DNA of 64,000 nt from Chelatococcus sambhunathii (GCA_031316315.1 JADBEO010000003.1:62001-126000); one strand, 5' to 3'. Shown: positions 16,291 to 24,684, counted from the stretch's first letter. Program-made: numbers and translations. The notes: generated by a model not told the origin, from the letters alone.

Positions 16291-17934
16291 TCAGTAGACG
16301 TCCGCCTGGTAGCGGCCAGCCTTCTTGAGGTCGGCGATGAAGGCTTTGGCGCCATCGCCCTTAGCCCCATGTTCGGCCGCGATGTCGATCAGCGCCTTCT
16401 CGACGTCCGCCGCCATGCGCTTGGCGTCGCCGCAAACATAGAAGTGCGCGCCCTTCTCCAGCCAGCTCCAAAGCTCCGCACTGGCCTCGCGCATGCGATC
16501 CTGCACATAGACCTTCCTGTCGCCGTCGCGCGACCAGGCAAGCGAGAGCATGGTCAGCGCGCCGGCCTCCTGCAGTTCGGCGATCTCGTCGCGGTAGAAG
16601 AAGTCCGTCGCCTCCCGCTGGTGGCCGAAGAACAGCCAGGCGCCGCCGGTCGCCTTCGTCGCGCGGCGCTCGCGCAGGAAGGAACGGAACGGCGCGATCC
16701 CGGTGCCCGGCCCGACCATGATGATGGGGACGTCGCCGCTCTTCGGCAGGCCGAAGCCGTGCGCCTTCTGGACATAGACCTTGAGCTTCGCGCCCGGCTC
16801 GACGCGGTCGGCGAGATAGGTCGAGGCGAGGCCGAGGCGCGTGCGCTCGCCGATCCGGTATCGAACCGTGTCGACGGTCAGGCTCACCTTGCCCGGATCG
16901 GCCGAAAGCGCCGAGGAGATAGAGTAGAGCCGCGGCTGCAGCGGCTCCAGCGTCGCTAGAAACTCCGCGGCGGGCGGCGTCGCCGCCGGGAATTTCTCCA
17001 GCGCCGCAAGCACGTCGAGCGTCTCGAGGTCGCCGTCCGGATCCTCGCCCTCGGCGAGCCTCATCAGCTTCGCCTTGTCCGAGGCGTCCTCGGCATGCAC
17101 GCTCAGGAGTTCGAACAGCGCATCGGGCGCCGCGCCGAGCGAGACCTTCTCGGAAAGCCAGGTCGAGAGCGGCAGCGTCTGCCCGTCATGGCTGACGGGC
17201 GCATCCGGCGCGACGCCGAGGCGCTTGGCGACGTCGGCGGCGAGCGAGGGGCAGTTGGTCGCGAACAGGCCGAAGCTGTCGCCCGGCTCATAGGTGAGGC
17301 CGCTCTCGGTGAGATCGATCTCGACGTGGTTGGTCTCTTTTGACGAGCCCTCGCCGTTGAGTTTCAGGCGGGAAAGGAACGTCGCCTCGACCGGCGTTTC
17401 ACGGGAGCGGCCAGGCTCGGCCGCGGCGGGCTGGGCGGGAGCCGCCGCCGCCTCGGCGGGCTTCGCGGCCGGCGCCGCGCCGTCGAGCTCGGCGGCGAGC
17501 TTCTTCAGCATGCGCTGCGTTTCCTTGCCGCCGGGCACGCAGAGATTGAGCTTCTTCTCCTCGCCGGCCGCGATCGCCGCGGAATAGCTGTCGCAGAGAT
17601 AACCGCACTGGCCGCAGTCCTGCTGCGCCATGGCCGCCATCATGCGGCGCTTGAGCGGCTTTCCCTCCGCGAGCTTCATGCGCTCGTCGATCGGCATGGA
17701 GGCGTCGTGCCAGGGCGCGCCGTCCTCCTCCTCCTCGGCGGGGGCGGCCTGCGGAGCGCCCGGAAGGGGCTCCCCGAGCAGCGCGGTGGCCGCGTCGCGC
17801 GACAGCGCCTGCACGCCCCCGTCCATCGACAGCAGGCCCGCGAAGAAGCCGTTGAGCCAGGAGCGTTGTTCGGGGCTGAACGGCGCGTTTTCCGGCACCA
17901 ATGGCGGCAGCATCATCTGGGTGGGCGCGGACAT
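16291..17934 (-). CDS. NADPH-dependent flavoprotein with 4Fe-4S domain (CysJ-like, nitrate assimilation)
   Basis: This 547-residue protein resembles the FAD/NADPH half of the sulfite reductase flavoprotein: FAD motif RLYSISSA at about residue 335; NADPH motifs MVGPGTGIAPFRSF, FFGHQRE and YVCGDAKRM; and an aromatic C-terminus (DVY). The FMN-binding flavodoxin domain of CysJ is absent. In its place residues 100-140 hold a CxxCxxxC plus distal Cys cluster (Cys107, 110, 114, 132; CVPGG) of the PF04060 Fe-S type. It probably passes electrons from NADPH to NirA or NasA. ATG 17934 lies five bases after the nirA stop. The N-terminal FSPEQRSWLNGFFAG segment echoes that of NirA. Confidence 0.85.
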   Translation of the reverse strand: MSAPTQMMLPPLVPENAPFSPEQRSWLNGFFAGLLSMDGGVQALSRDAATALLGEPLPGAPQAAPAEEEEDGAPWHDASMPIDERMKLAEGKPLKRRMMAAMAQQDCGQCGYLCDSYSAAIAAGEEKKLNLCVPGGKETQRMLKKLAAELDGAAPAAKPAEAAAAPAQPAAAEPGRSRETPVEATFLSRLKLNGEGSSKETNHVEIDLTESGLTYEPGDSFGLFATNCPSLAADVAKRLGVAPDAPVSHDGQTLPLSTWLSEKVSLGAAPDALFELLSVHAEDASDKAKLMRLAEGEDPDGDLETLDVLAALEKFPAATPPAAEFLATLEPLQPRLYSISSALSADPGKVSLTVDTVRYRIGERTRLGLASTYLADRVEPGAKLKVYVQKAHGFGLPKSGDVPIIMVGPGTGIAPFRSFLRERRATKATGGAWLFFGHQREATDFFYRDEIAELQEAGALTMLSLAWSRDGDRKVYVQDRMREASAELWSWLEKGAHFYVCGDAKRMAADVEKALIDIAAEHGAKGDGAKAFIADLKKAGRYQADVY

Positions 17935-17939
17935 GAGCG

Positions 17940-19751
17940 TCAGGCCTTCTCGAGTTCGAACATGGTCTTGAGCGCGTCGATCTCGTGACGGCGCGTGAAG
18001 GCGGCGAAGGTCTCGGCCTCGCTCTCGCGATTGGCGAGGTAACCGCGCAGCATCTTCTCGACGACGGCCGGGCAATCCTCGCCCTTCACTTCAGAGACGA
18101 GGTCGCGGGCGATCGTGGCGTCGGTCCCAAAGCCGCCGCCGACGAGGATGTTGAAACCGTCGACGGTGTCTTCTTCGCCGACCGCCACCCGCGCGCCGAT
18201 CAGGCCGATGTCGCCGATGTAGTGCTGGGCGCAGGAGTGATGGCAGCCGGTCGCGTGGATGTTGATCGGCGTGTCGACGACGAGCCCGATCGCGTCGATG
18301 TGGGTCGCGATCTGGTCCGCAAAACCCTTGGTGTCGGCGGCGGAGAACTTGCAGCCGCGATTGCCGGTGCAGGCGACGAGGCCTGCGCGGACGTTGGAGC
18401 AGGCCGTGTCGAGACCGATGGCGCGGATCTTCTCCTCGACCTCAGCGACGAACTCGTCGCGGACGCCCGAGATCAGCAGGTTCTGCCAGACGGTCAGCCG
18501 GATGTCGCGGTCGCCGTAGTCCTGCGCGATGTCGGCGAGCGCCCGCATCTGCTCGCAGGACATGCGCCCGAGCTTGAGCGAGACGCCTATCCAGTTGTGG
18601 CCCGCTTGGCGTTGCGGGTGGACGCCGATATGCGCCATGCGGTCGCTCTCGGGCCGCGGCGCGAGGGCGCCCGCCGGCGCGCGCACGAGCTTGGCGCCGA
18701 GCAGCTTCTCGACCTCCTCGAGAAACTTGTCGAAGCCCCAGGCGTCGAGCACGTATTTGAGCCGCGCCTTGGCGCGGTCGGAGCGGTCGCCGTTCGAGAT
18801 GAAGACGCGCACGATGGCGTCGGCCACCTTGGTGGCTTGGTCCAGCGGCACGATCACGCCGGTGTCGCGTGCGAAGTCGCGATGGCCGGTGATCCCGCCG
18901 AGCGCCAGCCGCCACCAGACGCCCGGCTCGATCCCGTGCCCGTCAAGCACCTCGACCGCCTGGAAGCCGATATCGTTGGTGTCCTCGAGCGCGGCGATCC
19001 GCCCGGCGCCGTCGAAGGCGACGTTGAATTTCCTGGGCAGGCCGTAGAGCGAGCGGTCGTTGAGGATGTGGTGGTGCCAATCCTTGGCGTAAGGGCGCGT
19101 GTCGACGAGTTCCTGCGGATCGATGCCGGCGGTCGGCGTGCCAGTGACGTTGCGGATGTTGTCCGCGCCGGAGCCCCGCGCGGTGAGGCCAATGTCGACC
19201 AGGCCTTCGAGGAAGGCGGGGCCGTCCTTGGCGCCGATCTCGCGCACCTGGAGGTTCGCGCGGGTCGTCACATGGCTGTAGCCGCCGCCGAACTGTTCGG
19301 CGAGGTCGGCGACGCCGCGGAACTGCCAAGCCTTCAGGATGCCGTTGTGGATCCTGAGCCGGCACATGTAAGCGTCCTGCGTCGGCCCCACATAGAACAG
19401 GCCGTGGAAGCGAATGCGGAAGTCGTCGAGCTGCTTGGCGAACTTGCCCTCGGCCGCGAGCCCCTTCAGGCGGGCGTAGGCGTCGAACGGGTGCTCGTCG
19501 CGCTTGGCCTTTTCCTGCGCGACCAGCTTCTTGCCGGCCTTCTCCTGCCGGGCCATGGCCGCGAGGTGGATGGCGTCCGGTCCGGACGGGATCTGCTCCT
19601 GCGGCGTCGGCAGGGACTGGCCTGCCGCCTGCCCCTGGAACGGGACCTGTCCGCCGAAGCCGGCCGCGCCGCGCGATTCGCGGATCGCCTGCACGCCTGA
19701 GATGAAGCCTTCGAGATAGCGCTTCTGGTCGGGGGTGAAATCGCCGCTCAT
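17940..19751 (-). CDS. nirA: Siroheme nitrite reductase, NirA type
   Basis: This 603-residue enzyme reduces nitrite to ammonium with six electrons. Two ferredoxin-like half-domains alternate with siroheme/4Fe-4S domains. The cluster ligands lie in ACTGNRGCKFS and ATGCHHSCAQHYIGDIG (CxxxxxC and CxxxC). SHVTTRANLQVRE and RLTVWQNLLI are the family's substrate and siroheme contact segments. An N-terminal extension of about 90 residues begins FTPDQKRYLEGFISGVQ, nearly the same motif as in the next gene's flavoprotein, so the two may dock. It sits 10 bases after the FAD protein gene with GGAGG before the ATG. It is cytoplasmic; nitrite rather than sulfite as substrate is supported by the nas setting. 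Confidence 0.92.
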   Translation of the reverse strand: MSGDFTPDQKRYLEGFISGVQAIRESRGAAGFGGQVPFQGQAAGQSLPTPQEQIPSGPDAIHLAAMARQEKAGKKLVAQEKAKRDEHPFDAYARLKGLAAEGKFAKQLDDFRIRFHGLFYVGPTQDAYMCRLRIHNGILKAWQFRGVADLAEQFGGGYSHVTTRANLQVREIGAKDGPAFLEGLVDIGLTARGSGADNIRNVTGTPTAGIDPQELVDTRPYAKDWHHHILNDRSLYGLPRKFNVAFDGAGRIAALEDTNDIGFQAVEVLDGHGIEPGVWWRLALGGITGHRDFARDTGVIVPLDQATKVADAIVRVFISNGDRSDRAKARLKYVLDAWGFDKFLEEVEKLLGAKLVRAPAGALAPRPESDRMAHIGVHPQRQAGHNWIGVSLKLGRMSCEQMRALADIAQDYGDRDIRLTVWQNLLISGVRDEFVAEVEEKIRAIGLDTACSNVRAGLVACTGNRGCKFSAADTKGFADQIATHIDAIGLVVDTPINIHATGCHHSCAQHYIGDIGLIGARVAVGEEDTVDGFNILVGGGFGTDATIARDLVSEVKGEDCPAVVEKMLRGYLANRESEAETFAAFTRRHEIDALKTMFELEKA

Positions 19752-19761
19752 CGCCGCCTCC

Positions 19762-21006
19762 TCACGGCGTCGCCACGAAGGACCGGCCGAAGGCCAGGTC
19801 GTCGCGCATCTCGCCGAGCGGCGCGCCGGAGGCGATCAGGTCGAGATACCAGAGCGCGTCCGAGGCCTCGCCGACGAGGATCGCCCCGACCAGCCGGTCG
19901 TCGCGCATCACCAACTTGCGGTAATGGCCGTGGCCGGGGTCGGCGAGGGTGACGATGTCGTCGCCCTCCTCCGCCTCGACGGCGCCGGCCGAGAACACCG
20001 AGACGCCGGAGACCTTGAGATTCGTGGACAGCAGGCTGCCGGCGTAGGCGGCCTCCGCCTCGCCCGCGAGGTGGCGCGCGAGCGTCTTCGCGTGCTCGTA
20101 GGCCGGCGCGACCAGACCGTAGACGACGCCCGCGTGCTCGGCGCATTCGCCGATCGCATAGACATGCGGGTCCGAGGTCCGCATGGCGTCGTCAACGACG
20201 ATCCCGCGCCTGACCTCGAGCCCCGCCTCGCGCGCGAGGCCGGCGTTCGGACGCACGCCGCAGGACATCACGATCATGTCGGCCGGCAGCACCTCGCCGT
20301 CGGCGAGCTTCAGTCCCTCGACGTGAGCGTCGCCGACGATCTCGGCGCTCTGCGCCGAGAGGACGAAGCCGATGCCCTTCTTCTCGAGCTGGTGCCTCAG
20401 CGTCGCGGCCGCCTTCAGGTCGAGCTGCCGCTCCATGAGCTTGTCGAAGATGTGCACGACGGTCGTCGCGCAGCCGAGCTTTGCGAGGCCGTAGGCCGCC
20501 TCCAGCCCGAGCAGCCCGCCGCCGATCACCACGGCGCTCTTGTCCGGTCCCGACAGGTTCGCGAGCTTGGCCGCGTCGGCGCGGTCGCGGAACGTCACCA
20601 CCTCGGGGAGATGCGCGCCGGGCAGCGGCAGCCGGATCGGCTCGGAGCCGGTCGCGAGCACCAGCCGGTCGTAGGACGCCCAGCGGCCGTCTGTCAGGCG
20701 GACGGTCTTCTGCGCGAGGTCGATGCTCGAGACCTGCGCCTCGGTAAAGAGGCGGTAGCCGCTCTGTCCGTACCAGGAGCGGTCCTTCAGCGTCAGGTCC
20801 TCGTCGGCCGCCTCGCCGGCGAGCAGCGATGACAGCAACACGCGGTTGTAAGCCGCGTCCTTCTCAGCGCCGAGCACGGTCACGTCATACCGGCCGGGGC
20901 ATGCGGCGGTGAGCTCCTCGAGGAGCTTCAACGCGGCCATGCCGGCGCCGACGAGCACGATGCGCTCGCGCTCCGGCCGTTTCGTCGATGCGAGGGTCTC
21001 GCTCAT
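19762..21006 (-). CDS. FAD-dependent NAD(P)H oxidoreductase (NirB N-terminal-like)
   Basis: This 414-residue protein corresponds to the pyridine-nucleotide oxidoreductase half of NirB. The FAD motif is VLVGAGMAALKLLEEL and the NAD(P)H motif VVIGGGLLGLEAAYGLAKLG; LPADMIVMSCGVRPN and the YAIGECAEH motif follow. The Fe-S and siroheme parts of NirB are absent and provided instead by the separate nirA gene. The start MSETLAST at 21006 is preferred over upstream codons that would enter the leader. It is the first gene after the second ANTAR leader and is followed by nirA 10 bases later. It probably transfers electrons from NAD(P)H into the nitrite or nitrate reductase. Confidence 0.85.
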   Translation of the reverse strand: MSETLASTKRPERERIVLVGAGMAALKLLEELTAACPGRYDVTVLGAEKDAAYNRVLLSSLLAGEAADEDLTLKDRSWYGQSGYRLFTEAQVSSIDLAQKTVRLTDGRWASYDRLVLATGSEPIRLPLPGAHLPEVVTFRDRADAAKLANLSGPDKSAVVIGGGLLGLEAAYGLAKLGCATTVVHIFDKLMERQLDLKAAATLRHQLEKKGIGFVLSAQSAEIVGDAHVEGLKLADGEVLPADMIVMSCGVRPNAGLAREAGLEVRRGIVVDDAMRTSDPHVYAIGECAEHAGVVYGLVAPAYEHAKTLARHLAGEAEAAYAGSLLSTNLKVSGVSVFSAGAVEAEEGDDIVTLADPGHGHYRKLVMRDDRLVGAILVGEASDALWYLDLIASGAPLGEMRDDLAFGRSFVATP

Positions 21007-21088
21007 GGGCTTGCTTTCGACTCCGATGACGCCCTCAGGGGGGTCCGCTTCTCGGGCCGCGCCTCGCTCGGCAGGCGCGGACCAAAAC

Positions 21089-21137
21089 AAAAAGCCGCTG
21101 TCTCGACCCGCGTTCGTCTGCGTGTCGGTTCAGCGGC
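21089..21137 (-). terminator. Leader terminator of the nas reductase operon
   Basis: On the minus strand GCCGCTG (complement of 21131-21137) pairs with CAGCGGC (complement of 21094-21100). An inner CGAC/GTCG stem lies between, and a five-T run follows (21089-21093). It lies about 80 bases before the start codon at 21006, where an intrinsic terminator would block the operon unless antiterminated. It shares its 5' arm with hairpin P2 of the ANTAR element. Confidence 0.85.
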
Positions 21138-21162
21138 GATGCTGGCGCGCCCCTCTATGGGC
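21131..21162 (-). promoter_or_regulatory. ANTAR antiterminator RNA element (NasT target), reductase operon
   Basis: On the minus strand two short hairpins with six-base loops stand in a row. P1 is GCCC-ATAGAG-GGGC (21162-21149). P2 is CAGC-ATCGCC-GCTG (21144-21131). Both loops have A at position 1 and G at position 4, the defining feature of ANTAR-protein target RNAs. The 3' arm of P2 is part of the terminator's 5' arm, so P2 and the terminator exclude each other. NasT binding should favour read-through when nitrate or nitrite is present. Confidence 0.85.
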
Positions 21163-21208
21163 GAGTGGTCCAAACGTCATCGTCGACGGCGAACCACGTG
21201 ACAGCTCA

Positions 21209-21224
21209 TTCAAGACGCATGCCA
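21209..21224 (-). promoter_or_regulatory. Sigma-54-like promoter of the reductase operon
   Basis: The minus strand reads TGGCATGCGTCTTGAA, close to the -24/-12 consensus TGGCACG-N4-TTGCA. It lies 47 bases upstream of ANTAR hairpin P1, the same spacing as at the nrt operon. Transcription would start near 21196. Confidence 0.7.
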
Positions 21225-21360
21225 GCCGCCGGAACCGGCGGAATTCACTGGAATTCGAGCAGTTCTTTCCGGGAGCAGACCTCAGTCGGGACCGCCTAGG
21301 CGCACGGCGATTGTGCAGTGCGCCTAAAACGGGCGCCGGCCGTCGCCTCCGACGTTCGGA
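21225..21360. other. Upstream activating region of the nas reductase operon
   Basis: This intergenic DNA between nrtC and the sigma-54-like promoter has no gene. The block TTGTGCAGTGC at 21311-21321 is also found at 24801-24811 before the nrt promoter. The following TGCGC-N7-GGGCG is a weak match to an NtrC site. It is a candidate enhancer for NtrC. Confidence 0.45.
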
Positions 21361-22158
21361 TCAGGCCGCCTCCACGAAGCGGTGGCGCTCGTACAGGAAC
21401 TTGAGCACCGCCGCGCGGGCCGCGATGTAGGCGCGGTCGGAGACGAGCTCGAGCCGGTTCCGCGGCCGGGCGAGCGGCACGTCCAGCACCTCGCCGATCC
21501 GCGCCGAGGGACCGTTGGTCATCATCACGATCCGGTCGGAGAGAAGCACCGCCTCGTCGACGTCATGCGTAATCATCAGCACGGTGTTCTTCAGCTCGGC
21601 CTGGATCTGCATGACCTGGTCCTGCAGATGCGTGCGGGTCAGCGCGTCGAGCGCGCCGAACGGCTCGTCGAGCAGCAGCACCTTGGGCTGCATGGCGAGC
21701 GCCCGGGCGATGCCGATGCGCTGCTTCATCCCGCCCGAGATCTCCGCCGGGCGCCGGTCCTTGGCGTGCTCCATGTGGACGAGCTTGAGCTTGTGCATCG
21801 TCCAGTCGTGGCGCTCGGCCTTGGTCTTCGACCTGCCGAACACCTTGTCGACCGCGAGCGCGACGTTCTCGTAGCAGGTGAGCCAGGGCAGCAGGCTGTG
21901 GTTCTGGAACACGACGGCGCGGTCCGGGCCTGGTTCGTCCACCACCTTGTCCTGCAGGAACACGACGCCCTTGGTGGCCTTGGTGAGGCCGGCGACGATG
22001 TTGAGCAGGGTCGACTTTCCGCAGCCGGAGTGGCCGATGATCGAGATGAACTCGCCCTCGGCGACGTCCAGCGAGACGTCCTTCAGGACCTCGTTGGTCA
22101 TCGCCCCGCGCGAGAACGACTTGTCGACATGCTCGATCTTGAGAAACGGCTTGGTCAT
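21361..22158 (-). CDS. nrtC: Nitrate ABC transporter ATP-binding protein
   Basis: This 265-residue ABC ATPase couples ATP hydrolysis to nitrate/nitrite import. Walker A is GHSGCGKST; the Q-loop follows; the signature is ISGGMKQRIGIARAL; Walker B is VLLLDEPFGALD, with His in MITHDVDEA. The sequence is of the nitrate/sulfonate/taurine subfamily. It lacks the C-terminal NrtA-like regulatory domain of cyanobacterial NrtC and resembles the single-domain NrtD/NasD form. The start MTKPFLKI at 22158 follows nrtB after 14 bases. It is third in the nrtABC operon. Confidence 0.92.
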   Translation of the reverse strand: MTKPFLKIEHVDKSFSRGAMTNEVLKDVSLDVAEGEFISIIGHSGCGKSTLLNIVAGLTKATKGVVFLQDKVVDEPGPDRAVVFQNHSLLPWLTCYENVALAVDKVFGRSKTKAERHDWTMHKLKLVHMEHAKDRRPAEISGGMKQRIGIARALAMQPKVLLLDEPFGALDALTRTHLQDQVMQIQAELKNTVLMITHDVDEAVLLSDRIVMMTNGPSARIGEVLDVPLARPRNRLELVSDRAYIAARAAVLKFLYERHRFVEAA

Positions 22159-22172
22159 GGCTCTGTCCACCG

Positions 22173-23090
22173 TCACGCGTTGGCCGTGCCGCGCGTGACC
22201 GCGACGGCGATGAGGGCGACGATGCGGTCGAGCACGAAGCCGACCGCGCCGACGTAGACGAGCGCGAGGATGATGTCGCTGATGCGCGACGAGTTCCACG
22301 CGTCCCAGATGAAGAAGCCGATGCCGACGCCGCCGATCAGCATTTCGGCCGCGACGATGGCGAGCCACGACAGGCCGATGCCGATGCGAAGACCAGTGAA
22401 GATGTATGGCGCGGCCGCTGGCAGCATGATCTTCGAGAAATACTCGATCGGGTTGAGGCGCAGGACCTGCGCGACGTTCTTGTAATCCTGCGGAATGTTG
22501 CGGATGCCGACCGCGGTGTTGATGATCACCGGCCAGATCGCGGTGATGAAGATCACGAAGATCGCCGAGGGCTCGCCGTCGCGGAACGCCGCGAGCGAGA
22601 GCGGAAGCCAGGCGAGCGGCGGGATGGTGCGGAGCACCTGGAACACCGGATCTAGCCCCCGCAGCGCCCAGGTGGACGCGCCGACCAGCGCGCCGAGCGC
22701 GATGCCGGCGACCGCCGCGAGCGCATATCCGAGCGCGACGCGCTTCAGCGACGCGTAGAGCTGCCAGCCGAGGCCCTTGTCGTTGCCTCCGTTGTCGTAG
22801 AACGGGTTGGCGATCAGCTCCCAGGTGTCGGAGATCACGCGCGAGGGCGAAGGCAGCGACGAGGTCGGCGAAGAGCACAGCAGCTCCCAGAGCAGCAGCA
22901 GCAAGCCGACGGTCAGTAGCGGGGGCAGGAAGGTCGCCGCGGCGTCCATCATGCGGGTCTTCATCCGCGGCCCGAAGAACGGCTTCTTCGGGGCAGGCAG
23001 CGCGACCACCTTCGCGGAGGCCGGGGCCTCCGCCGGCTGGGCGGACTTCAGCGGCGTCACGTTCGACGCCGCGGCGGCGGTCTGTGTCAT
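22173..23090 (-). CDS. nrtB: Nitrate ABC transporter permease
   Basis: This 305-residue inner-membrane permease carries the binding-protein-dependent transport fold. A cytoplasmic N-terminus of about 50 residues is followed by six hydrophobic helices. The EAA-type loop (LDPVFQVLRTIPPLAWLPLSL, with the conserved Gly replaced) and the GLSWLAIVAAEMLIGGVGIGFFIWDAWN segment are typical of nitrate and taurine permeases. It lies between nrtA, 71 bases upstream, and nrtC, 14 bases downstream, on the same strand. Confidence 0.92.
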   Translation of the reverse strand: MTQTAAAASNVTPLKSAQPAEAPASAKVVALPAPKKPFFGPRMKTRMMDAAATFLPPLLTVGLLLLLWELLCSSPTSSLPSPSRVISDTWELIANPFYDNGGNDKGLGWQLYASLKRVALGYALAAVAGIALGALVGASTWALRGLDPVFQVLRTIPPLAWLPLSLAAFRDGEPSAIFVIFITAIWPVIINTAVGIRNIPQDYKNVAQVLRLNPIEYFSKIMLPAAAPYIFTGLRIGIGLSWLAIVAAEMLIGGVGIGFFIWDAWNSSRISDIILALVYVGAVGFVLDRIVALIAVAVTRGTANA

Positions 23091-23161
23091 CGGGCTCTCC
23101 GCGATTTCTGGTGTCGCCTGCGGGTCGCAGCGCGGCCGTTGGGCCGCGCCGGCGCGCTCCG

Positions 23162-24487
23162 TCAGGCCATGCGCTTGATGTCGAGGCTGGCGAGGTAGTC
23201 GCCGGGCTTCTCCGGGTCGAAGACCTTGCCGTCGAAGAACTTCTCGACGCCGCGCGAGGTCGAGGCCGGAATGTCGCTGACGCCGAGGTCCTTGGCGGCT
23301 TCGCGCCAGAGATCCTCGCGGTTCACCTTGTCGACCAGCGCCTTCACGTCGGTCGTACCGGGCAGGTAGCCCCAGCGGATGTCCTCGGTGATGAACCAGG
23401 CGTCGTGGCTCTTGAACGGGTAGGACGCGTGGTCCTTCCAGAAGTGCATGATGTACGGGCTGTTCTCGACCACGGGCTTGCCCGCGCCGTAGTCGAACTT
23501 GCCCTTCATCCGGTCGACGATGTCAGCGAGCGGCGCGCCGATCCAGTTGCGCTTGGCGCAGATGGCGGCGAGCTCTTCCTTGTTCTCCATCTTCTCGCAC
23601 CACTGCTGCGCCTCCATCACGGCGAGCAGAAGAGCCTTCGCGGCCTTCGGGTTCTTCTCGACGTAATCGGTGCGGAGCGCGAAGGCCTTCTCCGGATGCT
23701 TGTCCCAGAGCTCGCCCGTGGTGATCGCGGTGTAGCCGATCTTCTGGTTCTTCAGCTGCTCGTTCCACGGCTCGCAGACGCAGAAGGTGTCCATCGTGCC
23801 GACCTTCATGTTCGCCACCATCTGCGGGGGCGGCACGACGATCGTCTGGATGTCCTTGTTGGGGTCGATGCCGCCGGCGGCCATCCAGTAGCGGATCCAG
23901 AGGTCGTGGGTGCCGCCCGGAAAGGTCATCGCGGCCTTCACGTCCTTGCCCGAAGCCTTCTTCTTCTCGAGCGCTTCCTTGAAGGGCTTCGTGTCGAGAC
24001 CGAGCTTGAGATCGGCGTATTCCTGGCCGACCGAGATGCACTGGCCGGCGACGTTGAGGCGCGCCAGGATCGACATCGGCGTGCCGGCCTTGTTCTGCGT
24101 CACCGCGCCGGTCGTGATCAGGTAGGGCATGGGGGTGAGGATGTGCGCGCCGTCGATGCCGCCGCCGCCGGAGCCGAGCACGATGTTGTCGCGCGTCGTG
24201 CCCCAGGAGGACTGTTTCGTGACTTCGACTTCAGTCATGCCGTACTTGTCGAAGAAGCCCTTCTCCTTGGCGACGAAGAGCGGCCCGGCGTCCGTCAGGG
24301 CGATGTAGCCAAGCTTCGCCTTGGTCGTCTCTGGTCCCGCGCCCTGCGCGAAGACGCCGGAGGGCGAGAGAATTCTGGCGGCCGCGAGCGTCGCGGCGGC
24401 ATAGCCGCCGACTTGCAGCACGCTCCGGCGGCTGACGCCGGACAGAAGGGCGTTCGCGACGTCTGACGTCTTGGCGTCGTGGCTCAT
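23162..24487 (-). CDS. nrtA: Nitrate ABC transporter periplasmic binding protein
   Basis: This 441-residue protein binds nitrate/nitrite outside the membrane. The twin-arginine signal SRRSVLQVGGYAAATLAAARI near residue 20 suggests Tat export. The mature part follows the NrtA/CmpA pattern: KAKLGYIALTDAGPLFVAKEKGFFDKYG, DGAHILTPMPYL, MTFPGGTHDLWIRYWMAAGG, CEPWNEQL and ITEDIRWGYL. It is the first gene after the first ANTAR leader and heads nrtABC. The paralogue at 24840 is the cytoplasmic sensor NasS. Nitrate rather than bicarbonate specificity is inferred from the nas context. Confidence 0.94.
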   Translation of the reverse strand: MSHDAKTSDVANALLSGVSRRSVLQVGGYAAATLAAARILSPSGVFAQGAGPETTKAKLGYIALTDAGPLFVAKEKGFFDKYGMTEVEVTKQSSWGTTRDNIVLGSGGGGIDGAHILTPMPYLITTGAVTQNKAGTPMSILARLNVAGQCISVGQEYADLKLGLDTKPFKEALEKKKASGKDVKAAMTFPGGTHDLWIRYWMAAGGIDPNKDIQTIVVPPPQMVANMKVGTMDTFCVCEPWNEQLKNQKIGYTAITTGELWDKHPEKAFALRTDYVEKNPKAAKALLLAVMEAQQWCEKMENKEELAAICAKRNWIGAPLADIVDRMKGKFDYGAGKPVVENSPYIMHFWKDHASYPFKSHDAWFITEDIRWGYLPGTTDVKALVDKVNREDLWREAAKDLGVSDIPASTSRGVEKFFDGKVFDPEKPGDYLASLDIKRMA

Positions 24488-24565
24488 TTCCGGCTCCGCT
24501 GACGGCCTTCAGGGCCGCGTGATCTTCAAATGAGCCGGCCTCCAGACGATCGGATGCCGGCGAAC

Positions 24566-24613
24566 AAAAAAGCCGCTGTCTCGACATGCGTGATCGCGTG
24601 TCGGTTCAGCGGC
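24566..24613 (-). terminator. Leader terminator of the nrtABC operon
   Basis: On the minus strand GCCGCTG (complement of 24607-24613) pairs with CAGCGGC (complement of 24572-24578). An inner CGACA/TGTCG stem lies between, and six T residues follow (24566-24571). It is about 80 bases before nrtA and nearly identical to the terminator at 21089-21137. The 5' arm overlaps ANTAR hairpin P2. Confidence 0.88.
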
Positions 24614-24638
24614 GTTGCTGGCGCGCCCTTCGCTGGGC
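24607..24638 (-). promoter_or_regulatory. ANTAR antiterminator RNA element (NasT target), nrt operon
   Basis: On the minus strand P1 is GCCC-AGCGAA-GGGC (24638-24625) and P2 is CAGC-AACGCC-GCTG (24620-24607). Both six-base loops carry A1 and G4, as in NasT/NasR/EutV target RNAs. P2's 3' arm GCTG is part of the terminator stem. Stems match the second leader almost exactly while the loops differ except at the key bases, which supports selection on structure. Confidence 0.88.
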
Positions 24639-24684
24639 AGTGCGGTCATGACGTCTGCGCCGACGCGGACCGCGCAGCCGTCCA

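Noticed and set aside
17985..19700. Long plus-strand open frame opposite nirA
   Set aside because: It mirrors the codon pattern of nirA on the other strand, has no ribosome site or domain, and its composition is Asp/Val/Glu/Arg as expected from the complement of a GC-rich gene.
19762..21006. Reading the FAD protein as a truncated, broken nirB
   Set aside because: The frame is complete and well spaced, and the missing siroheme function is supplied by the intact nirA next door, so it is more likely a genuine single-domain protein.
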